This document shows positions 17,309-25,218 of a stretch of DNA of 64,000 bases, one piece after another. The DNA comes from CAWGHZ01 sp963775315 (GTDB lineage Bacteria > Pseudomonadota > Alphaproteobacteria > MPNO01 > DASWLB01), in NCBI GenBank assembly GCA_963775315.1, contig CAVZIN010000007.1:248001-312000 (forward strand). Direction: 5' to 3'. The notes under the pieces were generated by a model, which made no database searches, was not told where the DNA came from, and saw only the letters and a program-made list of their open reading frames with translations. The position numbers and the translations under genes are program-made. The first letter of the stretch is position 1. Every line of letters starts with the position of its first letter.

Positions 17309-18616
17309 ATGGGCCGCGTGTGGATGCGCAGCATTACCGATGCCATCGCCGACCTCGGGCGGCAGTATCTGGAGCGCCCGTCCAAGGTGTCGCGCGTCGA
17401 TACGGCGATCGAGCGCTGCCGCGAGCTGATGAGCGTGCATGGCGAGGCGTCGGGCACGGCGCTGGCGCGCGAGGTGGTCGAGCTCTACCGGGCGATGGGC
17501 GAGACCGAGGCGATGGCGTTCCTCGGCGGCATCGCGGGCGCCTACGCGCCCGATCCCGAGGCCGTGCTGCGCGCCGCCGAGGCCTACGTCGCAAAGCATG
17601 ACCAGGACGCATACCGCATGCTGGCCCGCGCGGTGGAATCGCCGCGCCAGGAGCTGTTCCGCCGCATCAACGCCGCGCCCGGCGGGACCGCCGCCATCGT
17701 CCATATGCGGGCCGCGCTGCTTGCCCGGAAGGACCTCTCGCCCGAGGCGCGCGCGCTGGAGAACGACCTCCGCCATTTGCTCATCTCGTGGTTCAACCGC
17801 GGCTTCCTGCAGTTCGAGCGGATCGAGTGGCGCACGCCGGCGGCGATTCTGGAAAAGCTGATCGAATACGAGGCGGTGCACGAGATCCAGGGATGGGACG
17901 ATCTGCGCCGCCGGCTCGATCACGACCGGCGCTGCTTCGCCTTCTTCCATCCGGCGCTGCCGGACGAACCGCTGATCTTCGTCGAGGTCGCATTGACGCG
18001 CGGCATGGCGGCCAACATCGGCCGGCTGCTGGAGCCGCAGGAGACGCAAGACGGCGCGCCAGACACGGCGGTGTTCTATTCGATCTCCAACTGCCAGGAC
18101 GGGCTCACCGGCATCTCGTTCGGCGACCTCCTGATCAAGCAGGTGGTCGACGCGCTCTCCTCCGAGCTGCCCCGGCTCCGCACGTTCTGCACCCTGTCGC
18201 CGATCCCGGGCTTCCGCGCCTGGCTCGATCCCATGCTCGCGGAATCGCCGCCCGAATGGTTCCCGGCCGAGGACCGCGCGCTGCTGGCCGACGACCGCTG
18301 GGCCGAGAGCGACACCGCGCGCCGGCGGCTGCAGAAGCCGCTCTCACAGCTCTGCGCCCGGTACCTGGTGCAGGAGAAGCGCAACGGCCGCCCGGTCGAT
18401 CCGGTGGCGCGCTTCCATCTCGGTAACGGCGCGTCGGTCGGGCGGCTCAACCCCGGCGCCGACCTCTCGGAGAAGGGGCTCCACCAGTCGCTCGGGATGA
18501 TGGTCAACTACGTCTACGACTCGGACGAGATCGTCGAGAACCACGAAGCGTTCGTGCGCGAGGGCAAGGTCGCCGTATCGTCGCAGGTGCGCGGCCTGCT
18601 GCGGAACGGAAACTAG
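17309..18616 (+). CDS. Malonyl-CoA decarboxylase
   Basis: A 435-residue enzyme converting malonyl-CoA to acetyl-CoA and CO2 in the cytoplasm. The helical N-terminal domain spans ~1-165. The acetyltransferase-like C-terminal domain contains SISNCQDGLTGISFGDLLIK with the catalytic Ser, and FHLGNGASVGRLNPGAD with the catalytic His. It lets cells use malonate or tune fatty-acid metabolism. No malonyl-CoA synthetase or malonate transporter is adjacent. GTG/ATG choice: the first ATG, with GGGAGCCGGAG upstream; an internal ATG (MRSITDAI) is an alternative. Its TAG stop coincides with the TA target of the following IS element. Confidence 0.92.
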   Translation: MGRVWMRSITDAIADLGRQYLERPSKVSRVDTAIERCRELMSVHGEASGTALAREVVELYRAMGETEAMAFLGGIAGAYAPDPEAVLRAAEAYVAKHDQDAYRMLARAVESPRQELFRRINAAPGGTAAIVHMRAALLARKDLSPEARALENDLRHLLISWFNRGFLQFERIEWRTPAAILEKLIEYEAVHEIQGWDDLRRRLDHDRRCFAFFHPALPDEPLIFVEVALTRGMAANIGRLLEPQETQDGAPDTAVFYSISNCQDGLTGISFGDLLIKQVVDALSSELPRLRTFCTLSPIPGFRAWLDPMLAESPPEWFPAEDRALLADDRWAESDTARRRLQKPLSQLCARYLVQEKRNGRPVDPVARFHLGNGASVGRLNPGADLSEKGLHQSLGMMVNYVYDSDEIVENHEAFVREGKVAVSSQVRGLLRNGN

Positions 18617-19665
18617 AGCACTTTCTGGTCGGACCGAATCGGCAGGGGATTCCCAGCGCGACGGTGCTGTGATTCTTTGGGTGCGGAATGGTTCATGGAG
18701 GGATCATGGTCCGCGCCTACTCGATCGACCTTCGGGAGCGGGTTCTTGCCGCCGTCGAGGGCGGTGCCCCGATCCGGACGGTGGCCGACCGGTTCGGGGT
18801 GAGCCCGAGCTTCGTTTCCAAGCTGCACACGCGCTTTCGGCTGACCCGCTCGGTGAGGCCCGACCGGCAGGGCGGCGACCACCGCTCGGGACCGATCGAA
18901 GCCCATGCCGACTGGCTGCTCGCCCAGGTCAAGGAGCGGCCCGATCTGACGCTGGCGGAGTTGTGCCAGGGCCTCGCCCGGCGCGGGCTCGCGACGGTGC
19001 CGTCGACGGTGTGGCGCTTCTTCTCCCGCCGCGGGCTGACGTACAAAAAAAGACCGCCCATGCGAGCGAACAGGACCGCTCGGACGTAAAGGCGGAGCGC
19101 GATCTGTGGCGCTGCGTGCAGCCGTGGCTCGATCCACACCGCCTGGTGTTCATCGACGAGACCGGGACGCAGACCAAGATGGCGCGGCTCCGCGGCCGGG
19201 CGCCGCGCGGCGAGCGGCTGGTCGCGCCCATCCCGCACGGCCACTGGAAGACCATCACCCTGGTCTGCGCGCTGCGGGCCGACCGCATCGAGGCGCCCAT
19301 GGTGATCGACCGGGCGATGAACGGGAGCATCTTCCAGGTCTGGGCCCGCGAGGTGCTACGACCGACGCTGAAGCCCGGCGACATCGTGATCTGGGACAAC
19401 CTGCCCGCCCACAAGGTGGCCGGCGCCGAAGCCGCGATAGAGGCCGCCGGCGCCACCCTCCTCCGCCTCCCGCCCTACTCGCCAGACTTCAACCCCATCG
19501 AGCAGCTCTTCTCCAAGCTCAAGGCGCACCTCCGCAAGGCCGCAGCGCGCACCGTCGAACAGCTCTGGCGTGAGATCGGCCGCATCCTCGCCAGCGTCCC
19601 GCCAACCGAATGCGCCAACTACTTCACAAACTCCGGATACGGCTCCGTATGAACGGAATCCGCTC
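18616..19665 (+). mobile_element. IS630-family insertion sequence
   Basis: A ~1,050-bp element flanked by TA duplications (18614-18615 and 19666-19667), as expected for IS630/Tc1 elements. The ends read GAGCACTTTCTGGTCGGACC and, on the other strand, GAGCGGATTCCGTTCATACG, an imperfect terminal inverted repeat. The single transposase is produced by frameshifting. Insertion occurred in the TA of the upstream gene's stop codon. TAG is recreated on both sides, so the decarboxylase is undamaged. Confidence 0.85.
18706..19652 (+). CDS. IS630 transposase made by -1 frameshifting
   Basis: The first frame (18706-19089, 127 residues) encodes the helix-turn-helix part (VRAYSIDLRERVL, VADRFGVSPSFVSKLHTRF). 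The catalytic part is in the -1 frame and ends at 19652. A run of seven A at 19045-19051 is the likely slip site, giving TYKKKTAHASEQDR across the junction. The DDE triad looks intact: VFIDETGTQ, VIWDNLPAHK and DFNPIEQLFSKLK. ATG 18706 follows GGAGGGATC. The element appears potentially active. Confidence 0.85.
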
Positions 19666-19699
19666 TAGCCGGCGCCACGCCGGCACCGAGGCGCCGAGC

Positions 19700-20041
19700 T
19701 TAGCGCGTCGCGGTTAGCCGGAACGGGTCTGCGCGGGGGGCTTCGGCGCGCAGGGCCGGCGGGGCGAACGGCTCGACCGGGCGGGTGGCGGCGAACCCGT
19801 GCCCGGCACGCAGATGACCGTCCTCGGTCGTCGCTGAGCGGAAATACTCCATCACGAACACGCGGAGCGCCGCGGTCAGGGTCGAGGCCTCGCGCTGCGC
19901 GTCTATCGCGGTGCAAATTTCGTGGATCGATTGGCGCTCGCGCCCGCAGACATCGCCGACGGCGCGCCACATCTCCGGTTCCAACCGGACGCTGGTGCGA
20001 TGCCCGGCGACAGTGACGTTGCGGCTGACCAGCGTACTCAT
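19700..20041 (-). CDS. Ribbon-helix-helix domain protein
   Basis: A 113-residue small protein with a ribbon-helix-helix fold of the RHH_4 type: SRNVTVAGHRTSVRLEPEMW (beta strand and first helix), then RQSIHEICTAID and TAALRVFVMEYFR. Alphaproteobacterial proteins of this group are presumed DNA-binding or regulatory; no target is known. The C-terminal ~35 residues are Pro/Ala-rich and likely disordered. ATG chosen at the start of the conserved domain; the open frame extends 27 codons further upstream. It lies just past the IS630 element. Confidence 0.8.
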   Translation of the reverse strand: MSTLVSRNVTVAGHRTSVRLEPEMWRAVGDVCGRERQSIHEICTAIDAQREASTLTAALRVFVMEYFRSATTEDGHLRAGHGFAATRPVEPFAPPALRAEAPRADPFRLTATR

Positions 20042-20202
20042 GGCCGTTCTCCCTGGCGCTGCCGATGGGTAGGTGTGACTGAGGCCTACACGCATTCTCT
20101 GTGAACACGTATAGAAATACAACCTAATGCAAGGGTTGTCAACCCCTGGTTGTGGAGTGCCCGCCCGTCATCTCCGCGCGCCCAAGCCGACAGGGAGCGC
20201 CG

Positions 20203-20481
20203 TCAGGGCCGGTGAGCCTCCTCGGGCGTGCGGGCATCGACCGAGAGGGCGTGCACGCCGCAGGCGAGCTCGTCGGCGAGCGCCTGGTGGACAGCGCGAT
20301 GGCGCTCGATGCGGTTGTGGCCCGCGAAGGCGTCGGAGACGATGGCGACGCGGAAATGCGTCTCGCCACCGGCGCGCGCGCCGGCGTGGCCCGCATGGCG
20401 GTGCGACTCGTCGATCACCTCGATCGACATCGGATGGAAGGCGCGGGTCAACTTGTCCCGGATGGTCTCTGCAACGGTCAT
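20203..20481 (-). CDS. BolA-family protein
   Basis: A 92-residue BolA-like protein: MTVAETIRDKLTRAFHPMSI, IDESHRHAGHAG, THFRVAIVSDAFAG, RIERHRAVHQALADEL. BolA proteins partner with monothiol glutaredoxins in iron-sulfur trafficking or stress morphology. The invariant His in the FAGHNRIERHR region is present. It is divergent from the J-domain gene; this bolA / J-domain / cobS / cobT order is common in alphaproteobacteria. Confidence 0.9.
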   Translation of the reverse strand: MTVAETIRDKLTRAFHPMSIEVIDESHRHAGHAGARAGGETHFRVAIVSDAFAGHNRIERHRAVHQALADELACGVHALSVDARTPEEAHRP

Positions 20482-20594
20482 GATCAGACCGATCTTCGGC
20501 GTCCGGTCGGGCAAGTCAAGGCGCGTCTCCTGCAAGCCAAAACCGCGCGTTCCCGCGCTTGTCAGCGGCCCCCCACGTCCCCATACTGGCGTTG

Positions 20595-21230
20595 ATGGCG
20601 ACGAATCGTCAGTCCCAGCGAGACCTGCCGCCGCTGCGCAACCCGGGTGCGCCGCACGCGGAGGTGCGCGCATGCGACATTCCGGGCTGCCCGAACGCCG
20701 GCGAATACCGCGCGCCGCGGGGCCGGGACGAGCTGTCGCGCTACTACCTGTTCTGCCTCGACCACGTGCGCGCCTACAACGCATCGTGGAACTTCTTCGC
20801 CGGCATGTCCGAGGCCGAGATGGAGGCGCAGATCCGCGCCGACACCACTTGGCAGCGGCCGTCCTGGCCGTTCGGCGCATGGCGCGGCGGCGGCCGCCAC
20901 GGCGGCCCGCATTTCAACGATCCGTTCGACCTGTTCAGCGGCGGCAAGCCCGGTCGCGACGGCGCGAACGGGCACGATTCCGGCGACGGCGACGGTGCCG
21001 AGCAGGGCTGGCAGTCGCGGCGCGAGCGGCCGCAGTCGGAGCGCGAGCGCGCGCTCGCCGTCATGCAGCTTTCCGCTCCGGTCACCATCGCCGCGATCAA
21101 GACCCGCTACAAGGAGCTCGTGAAGCGCCACCATCCCGACGCGAACGGCGGCGACCGCGCTTCGGAGGAGCGGCTGAAGGTCATCAACGCCGCTTATTCC
21201 ACCCTGATGAGCCGGGGCAGCGCCGGTTGA
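20595..21230 (+). CDS. J-domain (DnaJ-like) protein
   Basis: A 211-residue protein with a C-terminal J domain (~residues 155-211) carrying the HPD motif in KRHHPDANGGDR, which stimulates Hsp70 ATPase. The N-terminal ~95 residues contain a CDIPGCPNAG...CLDH cysteine/histidine cluster, a possible metal site. A Gly/Asp-rich linker (~110-140) joins the two. It is not DnaJ itself: the J domain is C-terminal and the zinc-finger repeats are absent. ATG MATNRQSQ was chosen over an earlier in-frame ATG 36 nt upstream. It precedes cobS by 37 nt on the same strand. Confidence 0.88.
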   Translation: MATNRQSQRDLPPLRNPGAPHAEVRACDIPGCPNAGEYRAPRGRDELSRYYLFCLDHVRAYNASWNFFAGMSEAEMEAQIRADTTWQRPSWPFGAWRGGGRHGGPHFNDPFDLFSGGKPGRDGANGHDSGDGDGAEQGWQSRRERPQSERERALAVMQLSAPVTIAAIKTRYKELVKRHHPDANGGDRASEERLKVINAAYSTLMSRGSAG

Positions 21231-21267
21231 GCGCGTCCCACTAGGACAAGAAAGGAAACAAGGTTTC

Positions 21268-22269
21268 ATGGCAAAAGCCTCGTCCCGCGCCGAGCTGCCG
21301 GCACTGCCCGAGGGCGCGCCCGACATCAAGCTCTCCGTGCGCCAAGTGTTCGGCATCGACAACGACATGCAGGTCCCGGCCTACAGCCAGGCCTCGGAGC
21401 ACGTGCCGCCGCTCGACGACGCATACTGCTTCGATCACGACACGACCCTCGCCATCCTCGTCGCGTTTGCACACAACCGGCGGCTGATGATCCAGGGCTA
21501 TCACGGCACCGGCAAGTCGACCCATATCGAGCAGGTCGCGGCCCGGCTGAACTGGCCCTGCGTGCGCGTCAATCTGGACAGCCACATCAGCCGTATCGAC
21601 CTGATCGGCAAGGACGCGATCGTGCTGCGCGACGGCCACCAGGTGACCGAGTTTCGCGAGGGCATCCTGCCCTGGGCGGTGCAGAACCCGGTGGCGATGG
21701 TGTTCGACGAGTACGACGCCGGCCGGCCGGACGTGATGTTCGTCATCCAGCGGGTTCTCGAGGTCGACGGGCGCATGACGCTGCTCGACCAGAACCGGGT
21801 GATCCACCCGCATTCCGGCTTCCGGCTGTTCGCGACCTCGAACACGGTCGGGCTCGGCGACACCACCGGCCTCTACCACGGCACGCAGCAGCTCAACCAG
21901 GGCCAGATGGACCGCTGGAACCTGGTGACCACGCTGAACTATCTGCCGCACGAGGCCGAGGTGCGCATCGTGCTCTCCAAGGTGCCGTCCTACGACACCG
22001 ATACCGGGCGGAAGACCATCTCGAACATGGTCAATGTCGCCGATCTCACGCGCCAGGGCTTCATGGCCGGTGACATCTCGACCGTCATGTCGCCTCGCAC
22101 GGTGATCACCTGGGCGGAAAACGCGCGGCTGTTCGACGATCTTGGCGCGGCGTTCCGGCTCACCTTCCTCAACAAGTGCGACGAGCTCGAGCGGCCGGTG
22201 GTCGCTGAGTACTACCAGCGCTGCTTCAACGCCGAGCTCGCCGAATCCGTGGTCGCGAAGAAGAAGTAG
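21268..22269 (+). CDS. cobS: Aerobic cobaltochelatase subunit CobS
   Basis: AAA+ ATPase subunit (333 residues) of the CobNST cobaltochelatase, which inserts Co2+ into hydrogenobyrinate a,c-diamide in aerobic B12 synthesis. Walker A is GYHGTGKSTHIEQ, the Walker B region MVFDEYDAG, and sensor-1 is in FRLFATSNTVGLGDTTGLYH. The N-terminus DIKLSVRQVFGIDNDMQVPA is typical of CobS. ATG follows AAGGAAAC. cobT begins 8 nt after the stop. CobN is not in this window. Confidence 0.95.
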   Translation: MAKASSRAELPALPEGAPDIKLSVRQVFGIDNDMQVPAYSQASEHVPPLDDAYCFDHDTTLAILVAFAHNRRLMIQGYHGTGKSTHIEQVAARLNWPCVRVNLDSHISRIDLIGKDAIVLRDGHQVTEFREGILPWAVQNPVAMVFDEYDAGRPDVMFVIQRVLEVDGRMTLLDQNRVIHPHSGFRLFATSNTVGLGDTTGLYHGTQQLNQGQMDRWNLVTTLNYLPHEAEVRIVLSKVPSYDTDTGRKTISNMVNVADLTRQGFMAGDISTVMSPRTVITWAENARLFDDLGAAFRLTFLNKCDELERPVVAEYYQRCFNAELAESVVAKKK

Positions 22270-22277
22270 GGGTCCAG

Positions 22278-24169
22278 GTGGCGGGCGAGGAACATCCGAT
22301 CGAGGCGTTCCGGCGGGTGACCGCCGCGGTCATGCGTGCCATGGCCGAGCGCGACGACGTCACCGTGTCGTTCGGCGCCGAGGCGCGGCTGGTGGAAACG
22401 CAGGCGCGCCTGCCGATGCCGTCGCGCGAATTCTCGCCGGTCGAGGTGCGGCGGCTGCGCGGCGAGGCGGATTCCATGGCCTTGTCGCTCCGCTACCACG
22501 ATCCGGCGGTGCACGGACGGCTCGCGCCGCATGGCGAGGCCGCAGCCGCCGTGTTCAACGCGCTCGAGCAGGTGCGGGTCGAAACGCTCGGCGCGCGCCG
22601 GATGGAGGGGGTCGCCGCCAATCTCGCCGCCGCCTCGGAGGAGCGTTGCCGCGCCTCCGGCCTGGGCCGCGCAGAATCGCAGGATGACGTGCCGCTCGCC
22701 GAGGCGGTGCGCTACCTCGCGCGCGAGCGGCTGACCGGCGAGCCGCCGCCCGAGGCCGCGGGCCGCGCCGTCGAGTACTGGCGCGCCTGGCTGGAAAGCC
22801 GCATCGGTCCCGACATGGCGGCGCTCAATCGCTCGGTCGAGGACCAGGCGGCCTATGCCAAGGTGCTGAACCAGGTGCTCGCCCATCTCGATCTGCGGGA
22901 CGAGGAGTCGGACGCGCAGTCGGACGAGTCCGAGGGCGACGAGTTCGAGCGAGGAGAGCGCCTCGGAAGCCGATTCCGGCGAAGGCGAGGGCGAGGACGA
23001 ATCTACCGAGATGTCCGGCACGCCCTCGGGCGAGATGCAGGACGCCGACGCCCAGGACGGCGACGACGCCGCGCTGCAGCAGGCGCAGGACGAGATGCTG
23101 CCCGGCATGGGCGAGGAGGACTCCGACCGCGCACGCAACTGGCGCCGGCCCGAGGGCTTCCTGCCGAACCGGCCGGGCGATCCGCCCTATCGCCCGTTCA
23201 CGGCGGAGCACGACGAGATCGTCTCGGCCGAGGATCTCTGCGAGGCGGAGGAGCTGACCAGGCTCCGGCTCCACCTCGACCAGCAGCTTTCGCATCTGCA
23301 GACGGTGATCGGCAAGCTCGCCAACCGGTTGCAGCGGAAATTGCTGGCCAAGCAGTCGCGCGGCTGGGATTTCGACCTCGACGAGGGGCTGCTGGACGCG
23401 GGGCGGCTCTCGCGCGTCGTGGTCAACCCGGTCTACCCGCTTTCCTACAAAAAGGAGCGCGAGACCGAGTTCCGCGACACCGTCGTCTCGCTGCTGATCG
23501 ATAATTCGGGCTCGATGCGCGGCCGGCCGATCACGGTCGCCGCCATGTCGGCCGACATCCTCGCGCGCACGCTCGAGCGCTGCGGCGTGAAGGTCGAGAT
23601 CCTCGGCTTCACGACCCGGGCGTGGAAGGGAGGGCAGAGCCGCGAGAAGTGGCTCGCCGAGGGCAAGCCGGCGAACCCCGGCCGGCTCAACGACCTCCGC
23701 CACATCGTCTACAAGCCAGCCGACGCGCCGTGGCGCCGCGCGCGCAAGTCGCTCGGCCTCATGCTGCGCGAGGGGCTCCTCAAGGAGAACATCGACGGCG
23801 AGGCACTCCTCTGGGCGCACGAGCGGCTGCTCGGCCGGCCCGAACAGCGCCGCATCCTGATGGTGATCTCGGACGGCGCGCCGGTCGACGATTTCGACTC
23901 TGTCGGTCAACCCCGGCAACTATCTCGAGCGGCATCTGCGCGACGTGATCGAGTGGATCGAGACGCGCTCGCCGGTCGAGCTGGTGGCCATCGGTATCGG
24001 CCACGACGTGACGCGCTACTATCGCCGCGCGGTCACCATCATGGATGCCGAGCAGCTCGGCGGCACGGTGATGGAGAAACTGACCGAGCTGTTCGACGAG
24101 CGCGCCCCCGCGCGCGAGCCGCAGCGACCGCGCGGTGGCCGCCGCCGCTCGCTCGCCGGGACCGGCTAG
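22278..24169 (+). CDS. cobT: Aerobic cobaltochelatase subunit CobT, frame broken twice
   Basis: CobT is the von Willebrand-type partner of CobS in cobalt insertion. The N-terminal ~210 residues, an acidic Glu/Asp/Ser-rich linker, and a C-terminal VWA domain with MIDAS motif LLIDNSGSMRG are all present. The frame shifts at 22941-22946 (GAGTTCGAG) and again at 23891-23895 (GATTTC). Removing one T at each restores the linker SSEESASEADSGEGEGEDE and the C-terminus DDSTLSVNPGNYLERHLRDV through GHDVTRYYRRAVTI. The repaired protein has 629 residues. Start is GTG, 8 nt after cobS. Two independent breaks in otherwise perfect sequence point to sequence error. Confidence 0.85.
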
Positions 24170-24170
24170 C

Positions 24171-25139
24171 TCAGCTCCCCGTCTTCCACAGCCCGATCGA
24201 CTTGTAGTAGTCGATCGCGCCGGCGGCGTGCGGCAGGCTCGCGAAGCGCTTGGCCATGCCGTCCGGCTTGAACTGCGCGAAGGACGGGTGCGCCTTGATC
24301 AGCGCGTCGCGGTTGTCGTGGACGGCCTTCGCGAACTCCTGCACCACCGCGTCCGGCACCCGTGTCGAGGTGACGATCACCAAATCGAAGGCCAGGACGT
24401 TGGTCGGGCCGACAATGCCGGGCAGGCGCGGGCCCGGCTTGACCTGCATGATGAAGAGCTCGGGCTCGACCGACTGCACCGCCGCCAGCGCGGCCGGCGT
24501 GTCGGGCAGCGACAGGAAGCGGATGCCGCCGACCGCCGCGTCGATCTCGCGCACCTTTGGCCCGTCGACCGCGAAATAGCTGGCGTCGGACTTGCCCTCC
24601 ATGAAGTCTTCCGAGGCGCGGATCAACTCGGGCACTGGCACCGGATCGACGTCGGCAAAGGTCAGTCCGCCGGTCTTGAGGATCGCGGTCATGTTGACCA
24701 CGACGTTGGGATAGGCGCGCCAGCCCGTCGGCAACCGCTTGCCCTTCAGGTCGGCGATCGTCTTTATGGGCGAATCCTTGCGCACGAAGATGCCGAGGCC
24801 CAGCGCGCGGTTCTGCAGAACGACGCGCAGGTTCTTCTGCGGCTTGCCCTTGAACACGCCTTCGCCGTGCGCGGCCTCTGCGGCCTCGATGACGCTGACG
24901 AGCTGGAACTCGGCGTCGCCCGCGTTGACCGCGGCGAGGCCGAGCGAGGCGCCGCGCATCGTCTTGACGCGCATGACGAGCTTGGAATGCTCCTGCACCA
25001 CCTTGGCGATGGCCGCGGTCTGGAAATAGTTGATGGTGCCCTGCGGCAGCGAAACCATCGCCACCGGTTCGGCCGCGCGCGCGGGGCCTGCAAGGGCCAG
25101 CAGCGCCGCGGCGCCGAGGGCCGCGAATCGCAAACGCAT
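24171..25139 (-). CDS. TAXI-family TRAP transporter solute-binding protein
   Basis: A 322-residue periplasmic binding protein with a cleavable signal peptide (MRLRFAALGAAALLALAGPA, cut after ARA). The TAXI family (TRAP-associated extracytoplasmic immunogenic) is indicated by SLPQGTINYFQTAAIAKVV, FVRKDSPIKTIADLKGKRLP and KVREIDAAVGGIRFLSL. These proteins deliver organic acids or amino acids to a TRAP permease. No DctM/DctQ-type permease lies next to it. It converges with cobT with one base between the stops. Confidence 0.88.
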   Translation of the reverse strand: MRLRFAALGAAALLALAGPARAAEPVAMVSLPQGTINYFQTAAIAKVVQEHSKLVMRVKTMRGASLGLAAVNAGDAEFQLVSVIEAAEAAHGEGVFKGKPQKNLRVVLQNRALGLGIFVRKDSPIKTIADLKGKRLPTGWRAYPNVVVNMTAILKTGGLTFADVDPVPVPELIRASEDFMEGKSDASYFAVDGPKVREIDAAVGGIRFLSLPDTPAALAAVQSVEPELFIMQVKPGPRLPGIVGPTNVLAFDLVIVTSTRVPDAVVQEFAKAVHDNRDALIKAHPSFAQFKPDGMAKRFASLPHAAGAIDYYKSIGLWKTGS

Positions 25140-25218
25140 GTCCGTTTCCTCCGCTTTTGTCGTTCTCGTGATCCTAGCCCGGGGAGGCGCCGGACGGAAC
25201 CGAAACGAAGCGGCCGCT

